Assembly (NCBI GenBank): GCA_963790965.1
Contig: CAWBQO010000006.1
Span: 806,001-870,000, forward strand
DNA: 64,000 bases
From: CAWBQO01 sp963790965
GTDB lineage: Bacteria > Bacteroidota > Rhodothermia > Rhodothermales > DASSAV01
Reading direction: 5' to 3'
Below, piece after piece: positions 1 to 7,111 of this stretch. The notes beneath the pieces were generated by a model. The model saw only the letters and a program-made list of their open reading frames with translations, was not told where the DNA came from and did no database searches. The stretch's first letter is position 1. Every line of letters starts with the position of its first letter. A program made the position numbers and the translations under genes.

Positions 1-71
1 CATACACCCGAACCTTTGGGACGGGCGGAGCAGCCCGCCGGGATTCACAGTCGATGCCTTAACGCTTTTGC

Positions 72-668
72 ATGCCCGCCTCCTCCAATAGTATGCCTTA
101 TGCAGATCTCGTGGAGCTGGGACGGCAGTTGTACGACCAGTCCCTCATTCGGCGCGACCAGGAGCTGATTACGGACCCGCGCGGGCAGCCCATCGGCTGG
201 CTACTCGATACGCGCATTCCGATGCTCGACGGGCGCATGTTCACTGAAGTTGGGGCGATGCTTGCAGACCGCCTCCGAGCGCGCGGCGTGTTCCAGGTCG
301 CCGGCTTCGGTTTTGGGGCCTTCTCGATGACGTGCGCCGTGCTGGCCTCTCCGGGCGAACCGGCCTTCAGGGGCGGCTTCGTGCGCGAGCAGCGCAAACC
401 GCACGGCCGCCGCCGCCTCGTCGAAGGTCCGGTTGACCGCAACGAACCCATCGTGCTGCTCGACGACATCCTCAACAGCGGCCGCAGCGCCTCTCGCGCC
501 GTGTCGCTCTTGCGCGGGGAGGGCTTCCGCGTCGAAGGTCTGCTTACGCTGTTCAACTTTACCTGGAGCGGCGGCCGCGCCCGAATGGAAACGGAAGGCA
601 TCTGGGTGGACTCGCTCCTCGACCTCAACCTGCGGGACAGCCGCAGCGGCGGTTCGGATTCCCAATGA
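72..668 (+). CDS. PyrE-like phosphoribosyltransferase
   Basis: This 198-residue cytoplasmic protein belongs to the type I phosphoribosyltransferase fold. The diagnostic PRPP-binding loop is visible at about residues 127-141 (IVLLDDILNSGRSAS: hydrophobic strand, two acidic residues, then a small/Ser/Thr-rich loop). The N-terminal hood (YADLVELGRQLYDQSLI) and the overall length resemble orotate phosphoribosyltransferase, which joins orotate and PRPP to make OMP in pyrimidine synthesis. I cannot confirm the orotate-binding residues, so an orphan PyrE-like enzyme is equally possible. The ATG at 72 is the first in frame; an ATG at 93 is an alternative. It lies 47 bp upstream of tatC on the same strand. 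Confidence 0.75.
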   Translation: MPASSNSMPYADLVELGRQLYDQSLIRRDQELITDPRGQPIGWLLDTRIPMLDGRMFTEVGAMLADRLRARGVFQVAGFGFGAFSMTCAVLASPGEPAFRGGFVREQRKPHGRRRLVEGPVDRNEPIVLLDDILNSGRSASRAVSLLRGEGFRVEGLLTLFNFTWSGGRARMETEGIWVDSLLDLNLRDSRSGGSDSQ

Positions 669-715
669 ATCATTCTCCGTTCCCTCCTTTTGCTGCGTCG
701 TAAATATCCATCTGT

Positions 716-1591
716 ATGAAGCTGTTCGGCTCACGCGAGACCACGCTCACGCCCGCGCTTACCGAGGGCGGCGACGGTGCCGGCATCTACCCGTCCGGGC
801 CTACCGAGAACGAGCAGCTGGCAGAGATGTCCTTCCTGGATCATCTCGAAGACCTTCGGTGGTCCATCCTCAAGAGCATCGGCGGCATTCTCTTTACCAC
901 CATCGTCTGCAGCTTCTTCGCCGACTGGGTCATTGAAGGGCTGCTGCTCGCGCCCACCCGCCCCGACTTCTTCATGTACGGCGTCTTCGGCGTGGATGCG
1001 TCCGCAGTTACGCTGCAGAATAGGGACATCACGGGCCAGTTCTTCGCCTACTGGGGTACCGTGCTCGCCGTCGGCCTGATCATTGGTTCGCCCATCGTCG
1101 TGTACCAGATGTGGCGCTTCATCGAGCCGGGCCTCTACCGCACCGAGCGGCGCGGACTTCGCTTTGCGGCGCTCTTCGCGACGTTCTTTTTCGTAAGCGG
1201 CCTTTCCTTTGGCTACCTCATCGTCACGCCGCTCGCGCTGCAGTTCTTCCAGAACTTCTCGATAGCGGACAACATCGTCAACGAGTTCGACATTTCGCGG
1301 TACTTCAGCATGATCACCACCTGGTCGTTCGGTGCGGGGCTGCTCTTCGAATTGCCGGTGTTCGTTTACTTTCTTGCCAAGCTCGGCATCGTTAATGCGG
1401 AAGTCATGCGCCGCATCCGAAAGTACGCCATTATAGGCATCTTGATCGTGGCGGCCATCATGACGCCGCCGGATGTTATCTCGCAGACGCTCGTCGCCAT
1501 TCCGCTCATGATGCTCTACGAGCTTTCGATCTTCATTGCCGGCGCGGTCGCCCGCAACCGGGAGAAAGAGCTGAATAAGGCGCTGGAATAG
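716..1591 (+). CDS. tatC: Sec-independent (twin-arginine) translocase subunit TatC
   Basis: TatC is the inner-membrane receptor that recognises twin-arginine signal peptides and starts export of folded proteins. The 291-residue protein has six hydrophobic segments. The conserved cytoplasmic N-terminal motif FLDHLEDLRWSIL (HLEELR class) lies near residues 40-50, and the conserved first-loop block YQMWRFIEPGLYRTERR follows TM2. The N-terminal extension of about 38 residues is longer than in the E. coli protein. Tat substrates exist in this genome: the amidase at 27245 carries an RRSFLQ signal. No tatA or tatB gene is adjacent here. The next gene, an S41 protease, follows after 74 bp. Confidence 0.95.
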   Translation: MKLFGSRETTLTPALTEGGDGAGIYPSGPTENEQLAEMSFLDHLEDLRWSILKSIGGILFTTIVCSFFADWVIEGLLLAPTRPDFFMYGVFGVDASAVTLQNRDITGQFFAYWGTVLAVGLIIGSPIVVYQMWRFIEPGLYRTERRGLRFAALFATFFFVSGLSFGYLIVTPLALQFFQNFSIADNIVNEFDISRYFSMITTWSFGAGLLFELPVFVYFLAKLGIVNAEVMRRIRKYAIIGILIVAAIMTPPDVISQTLVAIPLMMLYELSIFIAGAVARNREKELNKALE

Positions 1592-1665
1592 TGTACAGGG
1601 TTTTCCGATGAACCAACAGGCTGCAGGCGCGGCGTTCGCCCGCAGCAGCGAAGACAGAGGCCGCA

Positions 1666-3309
1666 ATGAAAAAGGGTGTTCTCTTAATTCCGGCCGTTAT
1701 CCTCGCACTCGTCCTCGCCGGGTTTGCGGCACAGGATGACGGCTTGTTTGCCCTTCGCAAGAACTTCCAGATCTTCAGTTCGCTCTACGAAGAACTCGTC
1801 GGCGGGTACGTGGATGACCTCGATCCGGAAAAGCTCATGCGCGCCGGTATCGACGCCATGCTCGCCGACCTCGATCCGTATACCGTCTTCTACGACGAGG
1901 CGGATAATACCGAGATCGACATCATCACGCGCGGACGGTACGCGGGCGTCGGACTGAACGTTGGGGTGCGCGCCGGGCGCATTACCGTTCTCGCGCCGCT
2001 CGAGGGCACGAGCGCTTACCGGCAGGGCATTCGCACCGGCGACGTGATCCTGCGGATCGCCGGGCAGTCGACCGACGGGTTGACCGTGGATGACCTCGGC
2101 ACGCTCTTGCACGGCGAGCCTGGAACGGCCGTCGAAGTCGAGGTGGAGCGCACCGGCCGCGCCGATCCGTTGACGTTCCGCTTGACGCGCGAGGAAGTGC
2201 GGCTTAAAAACGTCTCGTACGCGGGCTTTGTCGACGACGACACCTTGTCCGGCATCGGGTACGTGCGGCTCGAACGCTTTGCCCGCGACGCCCCCGCCGA
2301 GATGCGCCGCAGTCTGAGCGCGCTGCAGTCGACAGGCGCGCTGAACGGGCTGGTGGTCGACCTGCGCGACAACCCGGGCGGATTGCTGGACGCCGCCGTC
2401 GATATTGCCCAACTGTTCGTCCCGGAGGGATCGGTGATCGTCTCCACCCGCGGCCGTCCGGCCGAGACCGACCATGCGTATCGCAGCCAGGCGAGTCCTC
2501 TCTTCCCCGACGTACCGCTCGTCGTCTTGATCAATGCCTACAGCGCGTCGGCGAGCGAGATTCTGGCCGGGGCCGTTCAGGACCTCGACCGCGGCGTAGT
2601 CGTCGGCGAGGCGAGCTATGGTAAAGGTCTCGTGCAAGTGATCAAGCCGCTGCCGTTCAATACGTCTTTGAAAATGACGACCGCGCGCTACTACACGCCG
2701 AGCGGCCGGAGCATTCAGGCGCTGGATTATGGCGACCATGACGGTTCTGCACGCAGCGTTCCCGACTCCGTCCGCCGGGCCTTCCATACGGGCAGCGGGC
2801 GCGTGGTGATGGACGGGCACGGCATCGAGCCGGACATCAGCGTCGGAGAGGACGACCCGAGCGGACTGGTGGACGCGCTGGAGCGCCGCGCCGCTTTCTT
2901 TCTCTTTGCCAACCACTACGCGGCCCTGCACGAGGATCTGCCGCCCCTGTTCGAAGTGACGGACGCGACCGTGGCCGATTTCCGCCACTGGCTGGACGCC
3001 GAGGATTTCTCTTACGTCACCGATGCCGAGCGCGATGCCCTCACCCTCGTTTCGGCGCTCGACTCGTCCGGGTATGTGACAGCCGTTGACGAAGCGGAAG
3101 CGCTCGTCGACGCCGTGCGCGCGGAAAAGAAGGAGGACTTTTCACGCTCCGACGACGCCATTCGCAAGCGTCTCTTTAACGAGATCATCACCCGTTACAG
3201 CAGCGACAGCGAGCAGATTCGCGCCCTGCTGCGTCGCGACCCGGTTGTTAAGGAGGCTGTCCGCGTGCTCAAGAACGAGCCGGTCTATACCGCCGCGCTG
3301 GCTCCGTAG
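1666..3309 (+). CDS. S41-family C-terminal processing protease (CtpA/Prc type)
   Basis: This is a periplasmic or membrane-anchored serine protease that trims C-terminal tails of exported proteins. The 547-residue protein starts with a hydrophobic signal/anchor (residues 4-22), followed by an S41 N-terminal cap, a PDZ domain at about 85-170 (YAGVGLNVG, GDVILRIAG) and the protease core. The catalytic region shows the serine motif SASASE at residues 293-298 and the general-base lysine K320 in GEASYGKGLVQ. The downstream YYTPSGRSIQ block is typical of the family. A C-terminal extension of about 150 residues resembles the regions seen in Bacteroidota tail proteases. It forms a same-strand group with tatC. 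Confidence 0.93.
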   Translation: MKKGVLLIPAVILALVLAGFAAQDDGLFALRKNFQIFSSLYEELVGGYVDDLDPEKLMRAGIDAMLADLDPYTVFYDEADNTEIDIITRGRYAGVGLNVGVRAGRITVLAPLEGTSAYRQGIRTGDVILRIAGQSTDGLTVDDLGTLLHGEPGTAVEVEVERTGRADPLTFRLTREEVRLKNVSYAGFVDDDTLSGIGYVRLERFARDAPAEMRRSLSALQSTGALNGLVVDLRDNPGGLLDAAVDIAQLFVPEGSVIVSTRGRPAETDHAYRSQASPLFPDVPLVVLINAYSASASEILAGAVQDLDRGVVVGEASYGKGLVQVIKPLPFNTSLKMTTARYYTPSGRSIQALDYGDHDGSARSVPDSVRRAFHTGSGRVVMDGHGIEPDISVGEDDPSGLVDALERRAAFFLFANHYAALHEDLPPLFEVTDATVADFRHWLDAEDFSYVTDAERDALTLVSALDSSGYVTAVDEAEALVDAVRAEKKEDFSRSDDAIRKRLFNEIITRYSSDSEQIRALLRRDPVVKEAVRVLKNEPVYTAALAP

Positions 3310-3315
3310 AAAGCC

Positions 3316-3650
3316 TCAGCCCGCGACCCTGCCCGGCGATGAAAAGAGCTTCAGCCCGACCACGCCCGCTACGATGAGCGCGATGCAGACGAGGCGGGCG
3401 ACCGTGCGCGGCTCATCGTAGAGCACCATCCCTACCAGCGCAGTGCCGACCGCCCCGATGCCCGTCCATGCGGCGTAGGCGGTGCCGATGGGCAGCGTTT
3501 GCACGGCCCGGGCGAGAAGAAGATACTGGCCGCCATCGTGACCAGCATCGCGGCCGTAGGGCCGAGCTTCGTCAGGCCTTCCGTGCTCTTCAACATCCCC
3601 GCCCAAGCGATTTCAAACAGCCCCGCCACGATCAGATAAACCCACGCCAT
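3316..3650 (-). pseudogene. Frameshifted SMR-family guanidinium exporter (SugE/Gdx-like)
   Basis: Read on the minus strand this is a four-helix small multidrug resistance protein. The first part, from ATG at 3650, gives MAWVYLIVAGLFEIAWAGML with the membrane-embedded Glu-14-type residue (FEIAWA), then helix 2 (AAMLVTMAAS). The second part, in another frame, gives YLLLARAVQTLPIGTAYAAW, followed by helix 4 and the ending VVGLKLFSS. The WAxxLKxSxGLT and GLK ends favour the SugE/Gdx (guanidinium exporting) subfamily over EmrE. The two parts join if one base is added at about 3525/3526, so a single-base deletion separates them. This may be true inactivation or a sequencing error. The gene converges with the S41 protease, ending 6 bp from it. 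Confidence 0.85.
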
Positions 3651-3789
3651 TCTTTCAATAGTTAGCTGCCGAAAGGCTCATGAATGAGCCGGCTACGGGC
3701 TGCGTTCCCGTCGGCGGAGCCATAAAAATGAGGCTGCGCACACGCGCGGAAAACGTGTGGGAAACTGCGGGAGAACGTGTGCCTATCTC

Positions 3790-4150
3790 CCGAAAGTTTT
3801 CCACAACGTGCATAACCGCCTTTTTTCTCCACGCGCCTCCACAGGAGTCCCCACTGTTTCCACACGGTGGATGAAGGTGGAAACATTAAAACGTTTTCCA
3901 CAGGGAGGACGGGGAACTGAGCGGGGCAGTGGATAACATCGGGAAATGGGCGTTTGTGAGCCACAGAGCGAGAGGTGCCCCGCAGGGGATTGTGGAAACG
4001 TGTGCGTCGAATGTGGATTAAGTTGTCAACCACCTACCAACGAATGTGGAAAGCTACTCCATCCACATTTCCACACGCCCTACTACAACGACAGTCTTTC
4101 TATTCTTTATTCTTCTTTAGAAGAGAAGAGCGGCGAATGTTTGTGGACAG
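3790..4150. other. oriC: Candidate chromosomal replication origin (DnaA-box cluster)
   Basis: No convincing gene lies between 3651 and 4273. The segment carries the 8-mer TTTCCACA six times: plus strand at 3798, 3857, 3895 and 4068, minus strand at 3991-3998 and 4045-4052. Two of these are full TTTTCCACA boxes (3797-3805, 3894-3902). Near-consensus TTATCCACT (3928-3936, minus) and TAATCCACA (4012-4020, minus) add to the cluster, with a GTTTCCACC at 3876-3884 (minus) and CCATCCACA at 4059. An AT-rich, pyrimidine-rich tract at about 4081-4128 could be the unwinding element. The DnaA consensus TTATCCACA is established; that this locus is the active origin is inference, supported by parS sites, recF, rsmG and mnmG in the same window. 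Confidence 0.65.
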
Positions 4151-4273
4151 CGCCGCTGCCACACGTGAAAAGCTCTGCCTCCCGGTGCGGGCCGGTTGTG
4201 CAGTCGGCAGAGATCCATTACCTTATGAGCAGCCGGAGGGCTTCCGGCGCACCTGCCTCCATCCGACGGACCG

Positions 4274-5104
4274 ATGCTCAAGAGAATACTCGTCGCCCTC
4301 GACCCTGACAACGACACCTCCGTAGCACTTCGCTACGCCACCGAGATCGCCCGCCGTCATGATGCGGAAGTGGCGGGAGCGGCGCTCGTTCACACGGGCT
4401 ATCTCGAGAGCGGCGGCGGCATCGGCAGCATGTACTACGCCGAGAAGCTCCGCGATTCCGCCACAGAGGAGAGCCGGACACGCGCCCGGCAGCTCGTCGA
4501 AGCTTTCGAAACGCAGATGCGCCGGGAAGGCGTGCGCTTCACGGACTTCATCCACGAAGGCGTGCCGAACGAGCGGCTGATCGAGGACATGATGTACTAC
4601 GATCTGCTCATCATCGGCCGCGACCCGCACTTCGTTTACAGCCGTCCCACGAAGGAAACGAACACCATCGAGCATGTCGTCTACGAGACGGTAAGCCCGA
4701 CGTTCGTGGTGCGGGAGGAGTACCGTCCGGTAGAGCGCGTCCTGATCGCGTTCGACGGCAGCCGCCCGTCGGCACGTACGCTGCATTCGTTCGCGCAGTT
4801 GAAGCCATTTGGAACGGAGATCGAACTGGACCTGGTGTTCGTGTATGGCGAGGATCACGACCGTTCCGAAGCGCTGCTGGAAGCCGCCGGCTCCTATCTC
4901 GTTGCGCACGGGTATGCTCCCCGCCCGGTGGGACTGAGCGGAAGCGAACCCCATCGGCAGATCGTTGAACATGCAAAAAACATGAACGCCGATCTCGTCA
5001 TCTCGGGTGCGCATTCGGTGTCGAAGCTGCGCAGGCTCGCCTTCGGCTCCACCACCGCCAACCTGCTGCAGGAGTCGCCGTCCTTGCTCTTCCTCGATTC
5101 TTAG
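4274..5104 (+). CDS. Tandem universal stress protein (UspA family)
   Basis: The 276-residue cytoplasmic protein consists of two Usp domains. Domain 1 begins KRILVALDPDNDTSVALRYA; domain 2 begins RVLIAFDGSRPSARTLHSF near residue 155. The second domain keeps the nucleotide-binding signature: a glycine in ISGAH, nine intervening residues, then GSTT near the C-terminus. In the first domain the equivalent stretch is IIGRDPHFVYSRPTKETNTIEH, so the GS loop is degenerate and ATP binding there is doubtful. Usp proteins are induced in stress and growth arrest; the exact role is unknown. The gene begins about 120 bp right of the putative origin and is transcribed away from it. Confidence 0.9.
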   Translation: MLKRILVALDPDNDTSVALRYATEIARRHDAEVAGAALVHTGYLESGGGIGSMYYAEKLRDSATEESRTRARQLVEAFETQMRREGVRFTDFIHEGVPNERLIEDMMYYDLLIIGRDPHFVYSRPTKETNTIEHVVYETVSPTFVVREEYRPVERVLIAFDGSRPSARTLHSFAQLKPFGTEIELDLVFVYGEDHDRSEALLEAAGSYLVAHGYAPRPVGLSGSEPHRQIVEHAKNMNADLVISGAHSVSKLRRLAFGSTTANLLQESPSLLFLDS

Positions 5105-5224
5105 CAGGCAGCTGGAGCGCTCCGCCGCGGCCTTGCCATGGATGACGGGCGATGGACATGTTGATTGTGCCGTTCTGCCTTTCTTGTGCTCCTCCGTTTT
5201 CCGCCTCCTCCGGACACCCCCTCC

Positions 5225-5268
5225 AGTGTCATCCTGAACGAAGTGAAGGTTCTACCCTTCCCGACTGC
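5225..5268 (+). repeat. CATCCTGA-type intergenic repeat fragment
   Basis: This short piece (GTGTCATCCTGAACGAAGTG and following bases) is the left part of the dispersed repeat also seen near 26850, 29160, 29830 and 57105. It directly precedes a MITE-like copy, exactly as at 29833-29875. Confidence 0.7.
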
Positions 5269-5444
5269 TAAGAGCCTGTTGATTTTCTCTTGATGGCATG
5301 AGTGGCAAACATCTGGGACAATGAACGCGGCTGCAATGTTGTCTAACACCCCCTTGAATCCCCCTCAAGGGGGAGGTTGCGTGGGTGCTTCGGTCCGCAC
5401 CGTCAGCTACATACAGCGCGTTCTAACCTTCCAACAGTCTATTA
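5269..5444 (+). repeat. MITE-like element, copy A
   Basis: This 176-bp non-coding element has degenerate ends (AAGAGCCTGTTGAT and CCAACAGTCTATTA) matching the inverted termini of copy C at 50848. Its interior holds the family core: AACACCCCCTTGAATCCCCC, a CCCCCTCAAGGGGG hairpin, GGTTGCGTGGGTGCTT and CAGCTACATACAGCGCGTTC. There is no ORF inside. It sits in the Usp-IS110 intergenic region. Confidence 0.8.
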
Positions 5445-5680
5445 GGGTAAGGCTGTGCCCGGTTGAGGAGGTCCCTCCGCGCGGCGGCGGTTGAGGCGGT
5501 CCCACAAGGAGGGTCGGTAGCGCCGCCTTGGTCGGGATGACACTTGGGGAGGCGGGAGAAGGTGCCGGCGTCTGGAGCACCGGGAAGGCAGAACGGCCCT
5601 CCCGAGTCGTGCGGGCGCACCGTAGCGTTTCAGAGTGCAATAGAAAACAGATCCTTCACTTCCTTCAGGATGAACTGTGT
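5445..5680 (-). repeat. CATCCTGA-type intergenic repeat, reverse orientation
   Basis: Read on the minus strand this stretch begins TTCATCCTGAAGGAAGTGAA, then GGATCTGTTTTCTATTGCAC, and passes through the CGCTACGGTGCGCCCGCACG and AGGGCCGTTCTGCCTTCCCG blocks to CATCCCGACCAAGGCGGCGC and CCGCCGCGCGGAGGGACCTC. The same order of blocks occurs at 26480-27050, 29057-29875 and 57096-57320. It abuts the 3' end of the IS110 transposase gene, so it may be the target into which that element inserted. Small ORFs here are repeat-derived. Confidence 0.75.
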
Positions 5681-5686
5681 TGAAAG

Positions 5687-6715
5687 TCAACCTAAATGTG
5701 GGTGAGGGGCGACCATTTCGTTTCTGAAGGGCACCCCGGATTTGACGACGCCGAAGATCTGCCGGATGAGCTTGTTGGCGACCGCGATGCGCGCCGCCTT
5801 GACCGATTTGCCCTTGGCAATGAGCCGCTCATAGAGCGCGCAGCACATCTTGTTACATTTACTGGCCGATAATGAACACATGTATAGCAGGGTTCGCAGC
5901 GGCTTCGATCCCTGCTTCGAGATGTGCCGCGGCGCGTCTCTCTTGCCCGACTGGTTCGGCTTTGGATTGATCCCGAGAAAGGCTGAGACTTGTTGCGGCG
6001 TCGCGAACGTTGTCAGGTCTCCGAGGTAGGCAAGCAGCGCCGCAGTCGCGGCTATACCGATGCCGGTGATGCTCAGCAGAAGCTCAGCAGTTGCCGGGTA
6101 AGCCTTGAGCGCGGGCTTCTTTCGCTCCGTGCGCAAGTGGGCGATCTGCGCCTCGATGTGCGCGAGGTCCTGCTTGAGGATCTCCTTGCACACGCTGGAG
6201 ACGTGCGGCCGCTGCTCCTGCGCGTGCAAGTTGTTGGTCACCGCGGTCCGCTGCTGCATGAGCTGCCGCAGGAGCGTGTTGATCTGCTTGAGCTCCGACT
6301 GCTCCGGCGTGTCCGGCCGGAAGTCCTTCGGCTTCTGCTCGCAGCCGTAGACGGCGATCAGCCTGGCGTCTGCGCGGTCGGTCTTGAGCTGCGAGCGCTT
6401 GGCCTTGCCGTAGTGATTGGTCTGAATCGGATTGATCACGCTCGTCCTGATCCCCTTACGGGAGAGGGTTTCGGCCAGGCAGAGGTGATAGGTCCCCGTT
6501 GCTTCCATCACTACATGCGCGCGGCCCCAGTCCTTCATCTTCGAGAGCAGCTTTTCGATCCCGCTGGCGCTGTTGGGCAGACCGCCGGCTTCGCACTCTT
6601 CCTGGGTGCTGGGGCAGAGCACGCTGTAGTTGAAGTTATCGTCCGAGATATCGATCCCAATGACCGACTCTTCAAGGATCCTCTTCTTCATGACGCTTTC
6701 TTGTCTTTGTGGCAC
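5687..6715 (-). CDS. IS110-family transposase (DEDD recombinase)
   Basis: The 342-residue protein is a DEDD transposase of the IS110 family. The RuvC-like N-terminal domain shows the acidic residues in GIDISDD, VVMEATGTYH and KTDRADARL. The C-terminal transposase_20 domain contains LLLSITGIG and the catalytic-serine region NQSGKRDAPRHISKQGSKPL. ATG at 6715 is the annotated start; an ATG eight codons further in (MKKRILEES) is also possible. IS110 enzymes work as circular-intermediate recombinases directed by a bridge RNA encoded in the element's non-coding end. The frame is intact, so the element may be active. No second copy is present in this window. Confidence 0.92.
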   Translation of the reverse strand: MPQRQESVMKKRILEESVIGIDISDDNFNYSVLCPSTQEECEAGGLPNSASGIEKLLSKMKDWGRAHVVMEATGTYHLCLAETLSRKGIRTSVINPIQTNHYGKAKRSQLKTDRADARLIAVYGCEQKPKDFRPDTPEQSELKQINTLLRQLMQQRTAVTNNLHAQEQRPHVSSVCKEILKQDLAHIEAQIAHLRTERKKPALKAYPATAELLLSITGIGIAATAALLAYLGDLTTFATPQQVSAFLGINPKPNQSGKRDAPRHISKQGSKPLRTLLYMCSLSASKCNKMCCALYERLIAKGKSVKAARIAVANKLIRQIFGVVKSGVPFRNEMVAPHPHLG

Positions 6716-6960
6716 TGATGCTTACGCGAGGGCGCACGCCTTCTCCGGACTATCATAGCGATGGAAGCTCTGCGGCCGAGCGCGAACATATGTTGGCGGC
6801 CCGGTCCGGCGTTGGCTTAATGAACTGTTCAGTCTCGGAAGGCAGGGAAGGCGGGGCTGACCATCCTGAACGATCTCGTGGATCAGATGACATGTGAGCC
6901 TTGTTCACCTCCCCTGGCGCGCCTCCCTTAAAGTAGGCTGTACGGGCCTACAGTCTCAAC
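6716..6960 (-). ncRNA. Candidate IS110 bridge RNA region
   Basis: In the IS110 group the long non-coding end upstream of the transposase encodes a structured bridge RNA that pairs with both target and donor DNA. This 245-bp stretch has no ORF of note, lies directly upstream of the transposase start, and contains self-complementary segments (GAACATATGTTG near 6783; GTAGGC/GCCTAC at 6933-6951). The location follows the family rule. The RNA boundaries and loops are not resolved by eye. Confidence 0.45.
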
Positions 6961-7009
6961 ATACTATGACACTCGGGACGGCGGTATTGTATTCGGAGGT
7001 GGGGATCTT

Positions 7010-7037
7010 GTAGGGGCACGATATATCGTGGCCCTAC
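7010..7037. repeat. GTAGGGGCACG palindrome, copy 1
   Basis: A 28-bp inverted repeat (GTAGGGGCACGATA on the left, TATCGTGGCCCTAC on the right) with a single G-G mismatch in each half. A related hairpin lies at 43473-43496. It sits in the IS110-comEC gap, 75 bp beyond the comEC stop. The rest of 6961-7111 shows nothing recognisable. Confidence 0.7.
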
Positions 7038-7111
7038 GATTCGTGGGCGTTCGTACGCGGCGTGTACCTGGCAGCGGTGCCGATCTCTGCGCCTCTACGT
7101 CACGAAAAAGA

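Larger units (their letters stand above)
5681..6960 (-). mobile_element. IS110-family insertion sequence (approximate limits)
   Basis: The element consists of the transposase gene and a non-coding stretch upstream of it (to the right, since the gene is on minus). IS110 elements usually lack obvious terminal inverted repeats, so I cannot set exact ends. The left limit is taken where the CATCCTGA-type repeat stops. The right limit is a guess near the hairpin GTAGGC/GCCTAC at 6933-6951. Confidence 0.5.

Noticed and set aside
3680..4325. Small ORFs within the candidate origin
   Set aside because: Composition is non-coding and they span the DnaA-box cluster; no start region or family similarity.
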